In this document: piece by piece, positions 54,843 to 64,000 of the stretch
How positions within the stretch are numbered: the stretch's first letter is position 1
Layout of the letters: the number at the start of each line of letters is the position of its first letter
Position numbers and translations under genes: made by a program
The notes under the pieces: generated by a model
Told to the model about the DNA's origin: nothing
Database searches by the model: none
What the model saw: only the letters and a program-made list of their open reading frames with translations
From: Celeribacter halophilus
Lineage (GTDB): Bacteria; Pseudomonadota; Alphaproteobacteria; Rhodobacterales; Rhodobacteraceae
Direction of reading: 5' to 3'
DNA: 64,000 bases
NCBI RefSeq assembly: GCF_900114135.1
Contig: NZ_FORY01000007.1
Location: 19,730-83,729 of the forward strand

Positions 54843-56780
54843 TTAGCGCCCCGTCAACAATTCCATGAGATGAACCGATCCCGCCTCACCTTGCAAACGC
54901 GCGCGATAGACCGGAAGGCTTTCTGCGACACGCATCACATAGTTACGGGTCTCGCGAAACGGCAGGTGTTCGATCCAGTCCACAGGATCAACCTCTCCCG
55001 TGCGGGGATCACCATAGCGTTTAATCCAGTCCCGCGCCCGTGACGGTCCGGCGTTATACCCCACCGCGACAAGCGGAATGTTATAGCCGAACTCTTCGAT
55101 CAGTTGCGCCAGATAGGCCGAGCCGAGCCGCGCGTTGAGCACCGGATCTTCGAGCTGGCGTTCTTCGAACCCGTCGACGCCCAGCTTTTCGGCCATAGCC
55201 GCCCCTGTGCGCGGCATCAACTGCATCAGCCCCCGCGCCCCGACATGAGAGCGGGCCTTGTCATAAAACTCGCTTTCGCGGCGGGCAATCGCCAGTGCAA
55301 GCTCCGGTTTGACCGGCAGATCGGCCTGCGCCAATTCGTGCAGCGGGTAATAGGCGCGGTTCAGGACAATCCCCTGATCCGCCGCAAATTTCGCCACAAG
55401 CACCGCGAGATAAGGATCAAGATCAAGCGCCAGATCGCCCAGTTGCCCAAGCTCCTGCGGATTGAGACTTTCGCCCAAATGCCGCAGGAAACGCGCGGCC
55501 AAGGGCTTGTCTCCGGCCTCTTCCAAAAGCAGCGCGGCTTGCAAAACCGACGAGTTCATGAACCCCGCCTCTTTGTAATCCGCAAACCGCATCTCACCCG
55601 TCAATGCAGGATCAAGCGAGCGCCCGATTTTCTCCGCCGACAAAAGCCCGTAAAAAGATGTCTGGAACTGCGCTCCGAAGGCATAGGCCGCCGCGGCATC
55701 GTCGCGCGCGCCCATCGCTTCCAAGGCCCGCCCTTCCCAATAGCCCGCACGGCCCAGAGAGATCGGCGTGCCAACGGCCATACGGAACCGGTTGAAATGA
55801 TCCAGCGCCCGCCCCGCGTCATCGAGATAACGCAGGGCAATATAGCCCGCGAGCCATTCGAGATCGGCGTAGTGGTCTTCGTCCGGTGCCAGCCCGTGAC
55901 GCGCGGCCACAGCATAGGCGATCTTGGCCTTGCCATCGCGCATCATCTGACGTGCCAGCGTGCGGCGGCGATTGCCCCATGCTTCGGCTTCTCCCAACCC
56001 TTCCGCAGTCGAATGTTGCAGCAAAAGCGTGGTCGCATCTTCGTTCCGTCCGCGTTTCACCCGCCATTCAAACCGCGCATGCGCCAGAACAGGATGGTCC
56101 GCCAAAGTGGCCGGCACGGCAGAAATCGCGTCATCCACCCCCGCCTCGTCGCGCACGAGTTTGCGTGTGGCGGTGATGAGTTTGTCCCAACCCGTGGGTA
56201 GGTTGGGCAGCATCCGCTCGGCGTCATCAAACCGCCCTGCCCAAAGCAACATCTCCGCACGCGCCACATGATGCCGTTTCAGGATCGACCCGTATCGGCC
56301 CAGAAAAATGGCTTCTTCCTCCGCCTTCATCGGCAGAGTGTTCCAGATCAGAACCGCTTGCGCCTGTGCATCCGCCGTCTTGCCCAGTGCCTCATAGGCC
56401 CCGATCAGACGCAGCGCCCCCTGTCCGGTCTGCGGCGGATAGGCGGTGAGATAGTCGAGCACCGCCTGCGCACTCGCGTCAGCAGGGATCGACGCCTCGC
56501 CTTTTTCGGCCAGAAGCGGCAGGCCCGGCCAATCCGCATTGCGGTAGAGAAAATCACGATACGCCTCGAATGTGCCGCGCCCGGTGCGCAGGTAATGCCA
56601 CTCGATAATATCGCGCCCGACGCCCTGCGCCTCATTGAGCGCCTGCGACCAGTCCCCCTGCGCGCGCGCCTCATAGGCCCGCTTCAGCGCATCCGATTCG
56701 GAAGACGCCGCGAGAGAAAACGGGAAAAGAAGAAAGAAAACAAAAGCATAAACTGCCTTTGTCGAAAGCGTGAGGGGCAT
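54843..56780 (-). CDS. Soluble lytic murein transglycosylase (Slt70-like)
   Basis: A 645-residue periplasmic enzyme. A signal peptide occupies residues 1–24, followed by a long alpha-superhelical (TPR-like) U-domain. The C-terminal SLT domain has the catalytic Glu in ALAIARRESEFYDK, GARGLMQLMPRTG and VAVGYNAGPSRARDW. It cleaves glycan strands to 1,6-anhydro products. The frame remains open about 1.7 kb upstream across dapA and smpB, but the signal peptide fixes ATG 56780. Confidence 0.94.
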   Translation of the reverse strand: MPLTLSTKAVYAFVFFLLFPFSLAASSESDALKRAYEARAQGDWSQALNEAQGVGRDIIEWHYLRTGRGTFEAYRDFLYRNADWPGLPLLAEKGEASIPADASAQAVLDYLTAYPPQTGQGALRLIGAYEALGKTADAQAQAVLIWNTLPMKAEEEAIFLGRYGSILKRHHVARAEMLLWAGRFDDAERMLPNLPTGWDKLITATRKLVRDEAGVDDAISAVPATLADHPVLAHARFEWRVKRGRNEDATTLLLQHSTAEGLGEAEAWGNRRRTLARQMMRDGKAKIAYAVAARHGLAPDEDHYADLEWLAGYIALRYLDDAGRALDHFNRFRMAVGTPISLGRAGYWEGRALEAMGARDDAAAAYAFGAQFQTSFYGLLSAEKIGRSLDPALTGEMRFADYKEAGFMNSSVLQAALLLEEAGDKPLAARFLRHLGESLNPQELGQLGDLALDLDPYLAVLVAKFAADQGIVLNRAYYPLHELAQADLPVKPELALAIARRESEFYDKARSHVGARGLMQLMPRTGAAMAEKLGVDGFEERQLEDPVLNARLGSAYLAQLIEEFGYNIPLVAVGYNAGPSRARDWIKRYGDPRTGEVDPVDWIEHLPFRETRNYVMRVAESLPVYRARLQGEAGSVHLMELLTGR

Positions 56781-56862
56781 GATCTGATCTTGGTCTTTTT
56801 GGAGCTGCTCTGGTATTTCAGAGCAAAGTAACGGGTTCTCGCATTCCGGCAACACAGTTTCT

Positions 56863-56891
56863 TGTGAACAGGCGCGAAGGCGGCTAGTTTC
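56863..56891 (+). promoter_or_regulatory. Candidate sigma-70 promoter for dapA
   Basis: TTGTGA, a 17-base spacer and TAGTTT lie 75 bases before the dapA ATG, in the 186-base gap divergent from the transglycosylase gene. Confidence 0.45.
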
Positions 56892-56966
56892 CGCCGGAAC
56901 TTTTACGGGCGACTCAGGGCACGGATGACCCGGGCGCCTCATCGACAAAGCGAAAAGGAGCGTACA

Positions 56967-57839
56967 ATGTTCAAAGGATCCATTCCTGCACTGGTCACGC
57001 CGTTCAAGAACGGCGCTGTGGATGTCGATACGCTCAAACGCTTGGTCAAGTGGCATATCGAACAAGGCTCTTCGGGCATTGTTCCTGTCGGCACCACTGG
57101 GGAAAGCCCGACTCTGTCCCATGCCGAGCACCAGCAGGTGATCGAAATCGTGGTCGAAGCTGCCGCAGGGCGTGTGCCTGTGATCGCGGGGGCCGGTTCG
57201 AACAACACGGCCGAAGGCATCGGCCTCATTCAACACGCAGCCAAAGTCGGCGCGGATGCGGCGCTGGTTGTGACCCCCTATTACAACAAACCGACACAAA
57301 AGGGACTGATCGCCCATTTCACAGCCATGCACGACGCGGCTGATCTGCCGATCGTGATCTATAACATTCCGGGCCGTTCCGTGATCGACATGACCCCCGA
57401 CACAATGGCGCAGCTTGCGAAACTGCCGCGGATCGTCGGCGTCAAGGATGCCACGGGGGATCTCTCCCGCGTGCCGAAAACCCGCATCGCTTGCGGACCG
57501 GAATTTTGCCAACTGTCCGGCGAGGACGCCACGGCGCTCGGGTTCAACGCCCACGGCGGGGTTGGCTGCATCTCCGTCACCGCCAACGTCGCGCCCAAAC
57601 TCTGCGCCGAGATGCAGGCGGCTTGTGCGGCAGGGGATTATGCGAAAGCGTTGGAAATCACCGACAAACTGATGCCTTTGCACATCGCAATCTTTCTGGA
57701 GCCGGGCGTGAGCGGCGCGAAATATGCCATGTCGCTTCTGGACCTGTGCTCGCACGAAGTGCGCCTGCCGCTGACCGAGCTGTCTTCTGACACCAAAGCC
57801 GAGATCAAATCGGCGATGGAACACGCAGGTCTTCTCTGA
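56967..57839 (+). CDS. dapA: 4-hydroxy-tetrahydrodipicolinate synthase
   Basis: A 290-residue TIM-barrel enzyme of lysine and diaminopimelate synthesis. [11 protein letters not shown] binds pyruvate, [12 protein letters not shown] holds the catalytic tyrosine, and the Schiff-base lysine is in [16 protein letters not shown] 56967 has AAAGGAG seven bases upstream. A terminator separates it from smpB. Confidence 0.97.
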   Translation: MFKGSIPALVTPFKNGAVDVDTLKRLVKWHIEQGSSGIVPVGTTGESPTLSHAEHQQVIEIVVEAAAGRVPVIAGAGSNNTAEGIGLIQHAAKVGADAALVVTPYYNKPTQKGLIAHFTAMHDAADLPIVIYNIPGRSVIDMTPDTMAQLAKLPRIVGVKDATGDLSRVPKTRIACGPEFCQLSGEDATALGFNAHGGVGCISVTANVAPKLCAEMQAACAAGDYAKALEITDKLMPLHIAIFLEPGVSGAKYAMSLLDLCSHEVRLPLTELSSDTKAEIKSAMEHAGLL

Positions 57840-57861
57840 ACCTGCACACTGCATAAGACGG

Positions 57862-57885
57862 AAAAGGGGCCACGCGCCCCTTTTT
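57862..57885 (+). terminator. dapA terminator
   Basis: AAAAGGGGC / GCCCCTTTT stem, 5-base loop, and a five-T run within the 3' arm. Confidence 0.85.
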
Positions 57886-57959
57886 CTTTGTCTTTTTCTG
57901 CGCAACGACTGGCGCCACCTGTAGACACAGCCGCAGCAAGCCCTTATCTCCACTCCACC

Positions 57960-58442
57960 ATGGCCAAGAAAAAACAGACCCCGGAAGACAAGAACTACAA
58001 GGTCATCGCCGAAAACCGGCGGGCCCGTTACGACTATGCCATCGAGGATGACATAGAATGCGGGATCATGCTCACCGGTTCGGAGGTCAAATCCCTGCGC
58101 ACCGGCCAGTCCAACATCGCGGAAAGCTACGCATCGGTGGACAATGGCGAGCTGTGGCTGACGAACTCCTATATCGCGCCCTATGAGCAGGCGATGTTCC
58201 CCCATGAAGAGCGGCGCAAGCGCAAACTTCTGGTGTCGAAACGGCAGTTGGCAAAACTTTGGCAAGCGACCGGACGCGAGGGGATGACCCTTGTGCCGCT
58301 GGTGATGTATTTCAACCATAAGGGCCGCGTCAAAATCAAAATCGGCATCGCCAAAGGTAAGAAAACCGTCGACAAACGCCAGACCGAGGCAAAGCGCGAC
58401 TGGGGCCGTCAGAAACAAAGACTCCTGCGCCACGGCGGCTGA
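57960..58442 (+). CDS. smpB: SsrA-binding protein SmpB
   Basis: A 160-residue protein that delivers tmRNA to stalled ribosomes. [34 protein letters not shown] and the C-terminal [15 protein letters not shown] tail are characteristic. ATG 57960 lies 75 bases after the dapA terminator. No tmRNA gene is present nearby. Confidence 0.96.
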   Translation: MAKKKQTPEDKNYKVIAENRRARYDYAIEDDIECGIMLTGSEVKSLRTGQSNIAESYASVDNGELWLTNSYIAPYEQAMFPHEERRKRKLLVSKRQLAKLWQATGREGMTLVPLVMYFNHKGRVKIKIGIAKGKKTVDKRQTEAKRDWGRQKQRLLRHGG

Positions 58443-58561
58443 TCCGCCCTCCCCTCGCGTTTTCTTGCGCCGCAAACCGCATGTGCGGCTTGCTTTGCTT
58501 GCACGCGCCCTGAGAGAACGCTAAGGCAGGGGCCGAAAGCCTTGTCAGCAAAGGTCTCATC

Positions 58562-59416
58562 ATGCCCTATAGCGACCCCAAAACGCTCGTTTCGACCGAC
58601 TGGCTCGCCGAGCACCTCAAAGCGCCGGAGCTTCGCCTCATCGACGCCAGTTGGTATATGCCGACGGATGAGCGCGATTGTCTGGCCGAATACGAGCGCG
58701 AACATATTCCCGGCGCACGTTTTGTCGATATCGACGAAGTGGCCGATCTGCGCTCCGACCTGCCGCATATGTTGCCGCCCGTGGAAAAATTCATGTCTCG
58801 CATGCGTGCGCTCGGCATCGGGGACGGGCATCAGGTGGTTGTCTATGACAGCGCCGGTATCTTCTCTGCGCCGCGCGTGTGGTGGATGTTCAAATATTTC
58901 GGGCAGGACAATGTCGCCGTCCTCGATGGTGGCTTGCCAAAGTGGAAAGCCGAAGGGCATCCGGTCACGGACCAGCCGCCCACCATTCGCGACCGCCACA
59001 TGATCACCGAAATCCGCCCCGAGCTTGTCCGCGATGTGACACAAGTCGCTGCCTCCGCAAAACTTGGCGATTACACCATCATAGACGCCCGCTCTGCCGC
59101 GCGATTCAAAGGCGAAGTGCCGGAACCCCGTCCCGGCCTCGCATCCGGCCATATCCCGAATTCCCGCAACGTGCCCTTCACCGAAGTTCTGACATCCGAA
59201 GGCACGCTGAAATCCAATGACGAATTGCGCGCGGTTTTCGAGAATGCGGGCGTTGATCTGAACAAGCCGGCGATCACCACCTGCGGGTCGGGGGCGACGG
59301 CTGCAATTCTGGGCCTCGCGCTCACCCGTCTTGGCGTTCCTTTTTCGCTTTACGACGGATCATGGGCGGAATGGGGCATGTATGGCGATTTGAAGGTCGC
59401 AACTGGAGAAGCGTAA
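58562..59416 (+). CDS. sseA: 3-mercaptopyruvate/thiosulfate sulfurtransferase
   Basis: A 284-residue enzyme of two rhodanese domains. The active cysteine is in the C-terminal loop ITTCGSGATAA, the CGSG type associated with mercaptopyruvate rather than thiosulfate. The N-terminal domain has VVVYDSAGIFSAPRVWWM and lacks a loop cysteine, as expected. Its stop overlaps the start of the aminotransferase gene (TAATG), so they form an operon. Confidence 0.94.
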   Translation: MPYSDPKTLVSTDWLAEHLKAPELRLIDASWYMPTDERDCLAEYEREHIPGARFVDIDEVADLRSDLPHMLPPVEKFMSRMRALGIGDGHQVVVYDSAGIFSAPRVWWMFKYFGQDNVAVLDGGLPKWKAEGHPVTDQPPTIRDRHMITEIRPELVRDVTQVAASAKLGDYTIIDARSAARFKGEVPEPRPGLASGHIPNSRNVPFTEVLTSEGTLKSNDELRAVFENAGVDLNKPAITTCGSGATAAILGLALTRLGVPFSLYDGSWAEWGMYGDLKVATGEA

Positions 59417-60600
59417 TGCTGAGCACACTGAAACCGCGACCGGCGGACAAAATCCTCGAACTTATGGCGCTGTATCGTGATGATCCGCGCGACACGAAAA
59501 TCGATCTGGGCGTCGGCATCTACAAAAATGCCGATGGCGAGACCCCCGTGATGCGCGCGGTCAAGGCCGCTGAAAAGCAGCTGTGGGAAACCGAAACCAC
59601 CAAGAAATACACAGCCCTCTCCGGTGATCCGGCCTATGGCGATGCGATGAAGTCTCTGGTTCTGGCCGACAGTGTCGATCATGCCCGCGTGGGCGCGATT
59701 GCCACTCCGGGCGGTACGGGTGCGATCCGTCAGGCGTTTGAACTGGCCAAGCTCGCCAATCCCGATGTCACGGTCTGGACCTCCAACCCGACATGGCCGA
59801 ACCATGTGTCGATCATCAAATTCATGGGGCTGAAAAACGAGTCTTATGCCTATTTCGACGAAGCCTCCTGCACCGTCGATTTCGATGCGATGATGGAGAG
59901 CCTCAAGGGCGTGAAAGCCGGCGATCTGGTGTTGCTGCACGGCTGCTGCCACAACCCGACCGGCGCGAACCTGACGCTGGAGCAATACGGGCTTGTCGCG
60001 GACCTGATCATCGAGAAAGGCGCGACCGCGCTGGTCGACATTGCCTATCAGGGCTTTGGTGACGGTCTCGAAGAAGACGCCGCCGCCACGCGCCTTCTGG
60101 CCTCGAAACTGCCGGAACTTCTGGTGGCTGCCTCCTGCTCCAAGAATTTCGGGATTTATCGCGAGCGCACCGGTTGCCTCATGGCGATGTCCGAAACCGC
60201 AGAGCAAACGCCTGTGACCCAAGGCACGCTGAATTTCCTGAACCGCCAGAACTACTCCTTCCCGCCGGATCACGGTGCGCGTCTGGTGACGATGATCCTG
60301 AATGACGACGTTCTGAAAGCGGACTGGATGGCGGAGCTTGAAGAAGTGCGTCTCGGCATGTTGGGGCTACGTCAGCAACTGGCCGACGAGTTGAAACGCC
60401 TGACAAATTCGGATCGTTTCGACTTCATCGCCGGTCACCGCGGCATGTTCTCCCGTATCGGGGCAACGCCGGAGGAAGTGATGAAAATCCGTGAGGACTT
60501 CGGCATCTACATGGTGGGCGATTCTCGGATGAACATCGCAGGGCTGAACAGCAAGACCGTGCCGCTTCTCGCCGAAGCTGTGGCGAAAATCTGCAAATAA
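59416..60600 (+). CDS. tyrB: Aromatic amino acid aminotransferase (class I)
   Basis: A 394-residue fold-type I aminotransferase. The PLP lysine lies in AASCSKNFGIYRERTG, and GGTGAIRQAFELAK, WTSNPTWPNHVSI and HGCCHNPTGANLT are typical of the TyrB/AspC group. It transaminates tyrosine, phenylalanine and probably aspartate. The neighbour SseA uses mercaptopyruvate, which an aspartate/cysteine aminotransferase can generate from cysteine, so the pair may form a cysteine catabolic unit; this is inference. Confidence 0.92.
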   Translation: MLSTLKPRPADKILELMALYRDDPRDTKIDLGVGIYKNADGETPVMRAVKAAEKQLWETETTKKYTALSGDPAYGDAMKSLVLADSVDHARVGAIATPGGTGAIRQAFELAKLANPDVTVWTSNPTWPNHVSIIKFMGLKNESYAYFDEASCTVDFDAMMESLKGVKAGDLVLLHGCCHNPTGANLTLEQYGLVADLIIEKGATALVDIAYQGFGDGLEEDAAATRLLASKLPELLVAASCSKNFGIYRERTGCLMAMSETAEQTPVTQGTLNFLNRQNYSFPPDHGARLVTMILNDDVLKADWMAELEEVRLGMLGLRQQLADELKRLTNSDRFDFIAGHRGMFSRIGATPEEVMKIREDFGIYMVGDSRMNIAGLNSKTVPLLAEAVAKICK

Positions 60601-60627
60601 GTCTGCCCCATCTGATCTGATGCAATG

Positions 60628-60650
60628 CGCGCCCTTCGGGGCGCGTTTTT
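60628..60650 (+). terminator. Terminator after the aminotransferase
   Basis: CGCGCCC / GGGCGCG with a TTCG tetraloop and a five-T run, ending just before the convergent gene's stop. Confidence 0.87.
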
Positions 60651-60651
60651 G

Positions 60652-61410
60652 TTAACTCGGAAAGGCACGCGCCATTTCCCGATCAAACTCGGCCCATGTC
60701 ACAGTCGCCTTATTGCCCGCATAGCCGTGGTAATGGGATTTGCCCGACGAGGTCGGCAGCCCCGCCCAGATCTTGGCCAGATTGTTCATGAACTGATGCC
60801 GCGTGATCTGCCCCGCGCGCAAATCAAAAATCCCCGCGTCCGCCAAGAGAATATTGGCCAGATCATCCTGCACGGCGGGCGTAAAGATCACCTCCGGCCC
60901 GAGATCCAGCTCGGTGACCAACCGCGCCAGTGTCGAAGGGATAAACTGATAGAAACCGATGGCATGTGGCTGCCCCGGGGTGGCGTCGATCCATGCGAAT
61001 ATCTCGCCCAATGACATCTGCGTTGGCGGTTTGCGCGGCTTTTGCTTGGCCCCGTGTTGCACAGCGTCATACCCGTTACGCGGGCTTTCCGCCCGTCCGA
61101 TCATGGCGCGAACCAAGGCAATGTCGACGGGCAGCTGCGCCATCCCTCGAATCCTCACGCGCGCCTCTGGGCGTGGGGGCAAAGGTTCGAAAAAACTGCC
61201 TTCAGCACGGCCCGCGAAAAGGCTCGGGCCAAACGCGGAACCGGCAACCGATGCCCTCCCGACAAGCGGTTGCGGCAGGCTGATGACCAAAGGCTGTCGC
61301 TCCAGATCCCAACCCTGCCCGCTGGGACGCAACAGGGACAGAGGGTCTGCCCAAAGCCCCACAGGCCAGAGCAGAACGGCAATCCAGAGCACCCAAATCC
61401 GACGCAGCAT
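60652..61410 (-). CDS. Predicted exported lysozyme-like/transglycosylase-fold protein
   Basis: A 252-residue protein with a signal peptide (MLRRIWVLWIAVLLWPVGLWA, residues 1–21). The C-terminal half has GRAESPRNGYDAV, GEIFAWIDATPG, AIGFYQFIPSTLARLV and HYHGYAGNKATVTW, a pattern like phage-type muramidases with a candidate catalytic Glu in GRAES. ATG 61410 has GAGG five bases upstream; an ATG eight codons earlier is possible. Substrate is presumably peptidoglycan. Confidence 0.75.
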   Translation of the reverse strand: MLRRIWVLWIAVLLWPVGLWADPLSLLRPSGQGWDLERQPLVISLPQPLVGRASVAGSAFGPSLFAGRAEGSFFEPLPPRPEARVRIRGMAQLPVDIALVRAMIGRAESPRNGYDAVQHGAKQKPRKPPTQMSLGEIFAWIDATPGQPHAIGFYQFIPSTLARLVTELDLGPEVIFTPAVQDDLANILLADAGIFDLRAGQITRHQFMNNLAKIWAGLPTSSGKSHYHGYAGNKATVTWAEFDREMARAFPS

Positions 61411-61488
61411 TCCGACCTCAAGCGTTTCTCGCATCTCACGGACAGGGATAAAGCAACTTGGTTGAGAAAGGGTTTCCGGCAAAAGAAA

Positions 61489-61514
61489 GACCCGGGCATT
61501 TTCATGCCCGGGTC
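61489..61514 (-). terminator. Terminator of the glnK–amt operon
   Basis: GACCCGGGCAT / ATGCCCGGGTC, an 11-bp perfect stem with a 4-base loop. On the minus strand it is followed by TTTCTTTT. It lies 24 bases after the amt stop. Confidence 0.85.
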
Positions 61515-61538
61515 AGGATTTTCAGACTGAGGAAGGGA

Positions 61539-62876
<1,338 letters not shown>

Positions 62877-62910
62877 AGGTTTCAGTCCCTTTCGTCTCGG
62901 GTAAGCGCGA

Positions 62911-63303
<393 letters not shown>

Positions 63304-63376
63304 TCAGCAAAACGATGTTAAGAGTTTCTTCACAAGCGATGGCGCTGATCGTTGTGAGACTTTTTCAAGCACACCT

Positions 63377-63400
63377 GCACAAAAATTATACATTTTGTGC
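63377..63400 (-). promoter_or_regulatory. Palindromic operator overlapping the glnK–amt promoter -10
   Basis: GCACAAAA (63377–63384) and TTTTGTGC (63393–63400) are perfect inverted arms around 8 bases. Read on the minus strand the centre holds a perfect -10 hexamer TATAAT (63385–63390), with only a weak T-rich -35. It is about 130 bases before the glnK GTG, in the 272-base gap shared with the penicillin-binding protein gene; nothing else stands out in the gap. Confidence 0.6.
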
Positions 63401-63521
63401 GTTGGGATTAAAAAATAGGCGAAAAATAAAGATGTGAAGGCGACTCGTTTCCCCTCAACATTCAGACACCAGTTCATTACAGTCTGTCGCAATCAAACCT
63501 GGCAGATATCGAGCAAAAGAC

Positions 63522-64000
63522 ATGACAGGACCGAACGGGGGCAAGCGCAAGCTGGTGGCCGAGCGCCGCTATCCCAATGCTTCGAAACCGGTGAAAAAGC
63601 CGAAAAAGAAGGCCAAAACGCCGACACCACGGAAAAAACCCGTGCGGCGCAAACCGACGCGCAAGTCGCCGTCGAACCCTGTGGTGCGGCTGGTCAGCGG
63701 CCTTTTCCGCTGGATCGGGCGGCTGATCTGGCTCACTGTGTCACGCGGCGCATTGGCGCTTGCGGTGGTGATCGGCATTGCGGTCTTCTATATCTATTCG
63801 ACCTTGCCGCCCTATTCCGAGCTTCTGGACGGGCGCGCTCGCGGCTCTGTTACGCTTCTGGACCGCAACAGTTCGGTCTTTGCATGGCGCGGGGAACAGT
63901 TTGGCGGGCAAATTACGGCAGACACGGTCTCGCCCCACCTCAAACACGCGATCATCGCAACGGAAGACAAACGGTTCTACCGCCACTTCGGCGTCTCTCC
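63522..64000 (+). CDS. Class A penicillin-binding protein (PBP1A family), N-terminal fragment
   Basis: The first 159 codons are visible and the gene runs off the right edge. Residues 1–55 are extremely basic and Pro-rich, then comes a transmembrane helix (about 74–93) and the beginning of the GT51 glycosyltransferase with ATEDKRFYRHFGVSP, whose Glu (about 148) is catalytic. It polymerises and cross-links peptidoglycan. The ATG at 63522 has only a weak ribosome binding site. Confidence 0.9.
   Translation, partial: MTGPNGGKRKLVAERRYPNASKPVKKPKKKAKTPTPRKKPVRRKPTRKSPSNPVVRLVSGLFRWIGRLIWLTVSRGALALAVVIGIAVFYIYSTLPPYSELLDGRARGSVTLLDRNSSVFAWRGEQFGGQITADTVSPHLKHAIIATEDKRFYRHFGVS

Noticed and set aside
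56781-58475. Open frame on the minus strand continuing about 560 codons upstream of the Slt-type transglycosylase
   Set aside because: It is antisense to dapA and smpB, which have clear family matches and ribosome binding sites. The transglycosylase signal peptide begins at 56780, so the extension is a high-GC shadow.

Overview
The window is chromosomal DNA from an alphaproteobacterium, most likely a marine Rhodobacterales (Roseobacter-group) species. The evidence is the ChvG/ChvI–HPr kinase–RapZ–EIIA–HPr block divergent from pckA, the rpoZ–rsh–pdxJ–acpS–lepB–rnc–era–recO block, a methylsuccinyl-CoA dehydrogenase of the ethylmalonyl-CoA pathway, several Rhodobacterales-type conserved hypotheticals, and high-GC codon use. 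The genus cannot be fixed from the sequence alone. I see no tRNA, rRNA, CRISPR array, insertion sequence, prophage or integron, so this is mostly core genome with short regulatory gaps.

Layout. 1–5.7 kb (minus): start of tuf, a lipoprotein, an M48 peptidase coupled to a DUF898 membrane protein, and parC. 5.9–10.1 kb (plus): an SH3-domain exported protein, an SDR, a HIG1 membrane protein, cob(I)alamin adenosyltransferase and etfBA. 10.2–13.2 kb: a DUF6473 gene, 3-hydroxybutyryl-CoA dehydrogenase and an acyltransferase. 13.2–17.7 kb (minus): the regulatory chain chvI–chvG–hprK–rapZ–EIIA–HPr, each gene touching or nearly touching the next. 18.1–22.6 kb: pckA, a TauE/SafE exporter and mcd. 22.6–31.4 kb (minus): the folK/rpoZ/rsh to recO housekeeping run. 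31.5–34.2 kb (plus): a NYN-domain protein, ispH, rnhA and a TRIC channel. 34.3–37.3 kb (minus): three tandem peptide deformylase genes, fmt and three small membrane proteins. 37.5–45.1 kb: a PatB-like lyase, glutathionyl-hydroquinone reductase, a receiver protein, two cobalamin genes, a lytic transglycosylase and a siderophore-interacting protein. 45.2–50.3 kb (minus): smc, two small genes and a MOSC protein. 50.5–54.8 kb: lrgAB, an FMN reductase, a divergent MnmC-like oxidoreductase/MnmD pair and a DMT exporter. 54.8–61.4 kb: an Slt-type transglycosylase, dapA, smpB, sseA, an aromatic aminotransferase and a lysozyme-like exported protein. 61.5–64 kb: amt and glnK, then the start of a class A penicillin-binding protein.

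How the genes fit together. AdoCbl synthesis (adenosyltransferase, cobC, cobD), ETF, 3-hydroxybutyryl-CoA dehydrogenase and Mcd together suggest growth on acetyl-CoA-yielding substrates through the ethylmalonyl-CoA pathway. PEP carboxykinase would supply gluconeogenesis, with the two-component/PTS-regulatory block sensing carbon state. The most unusual items are a deformylase paralogue lacking both its metal-ligand Cys and its catalytic Glu inside a three-def operon, two short tandem-repeat blocks with exact 11- and 14-bp periods at 3' gene ends, and an SDR gene whose ribosome binding site lies in the arm of the upstream terminator. There are also two small genes too short for routine calling, and palindromic promoter elements before pckA and glnK. 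I found no convincing wholly new multi-gene system.
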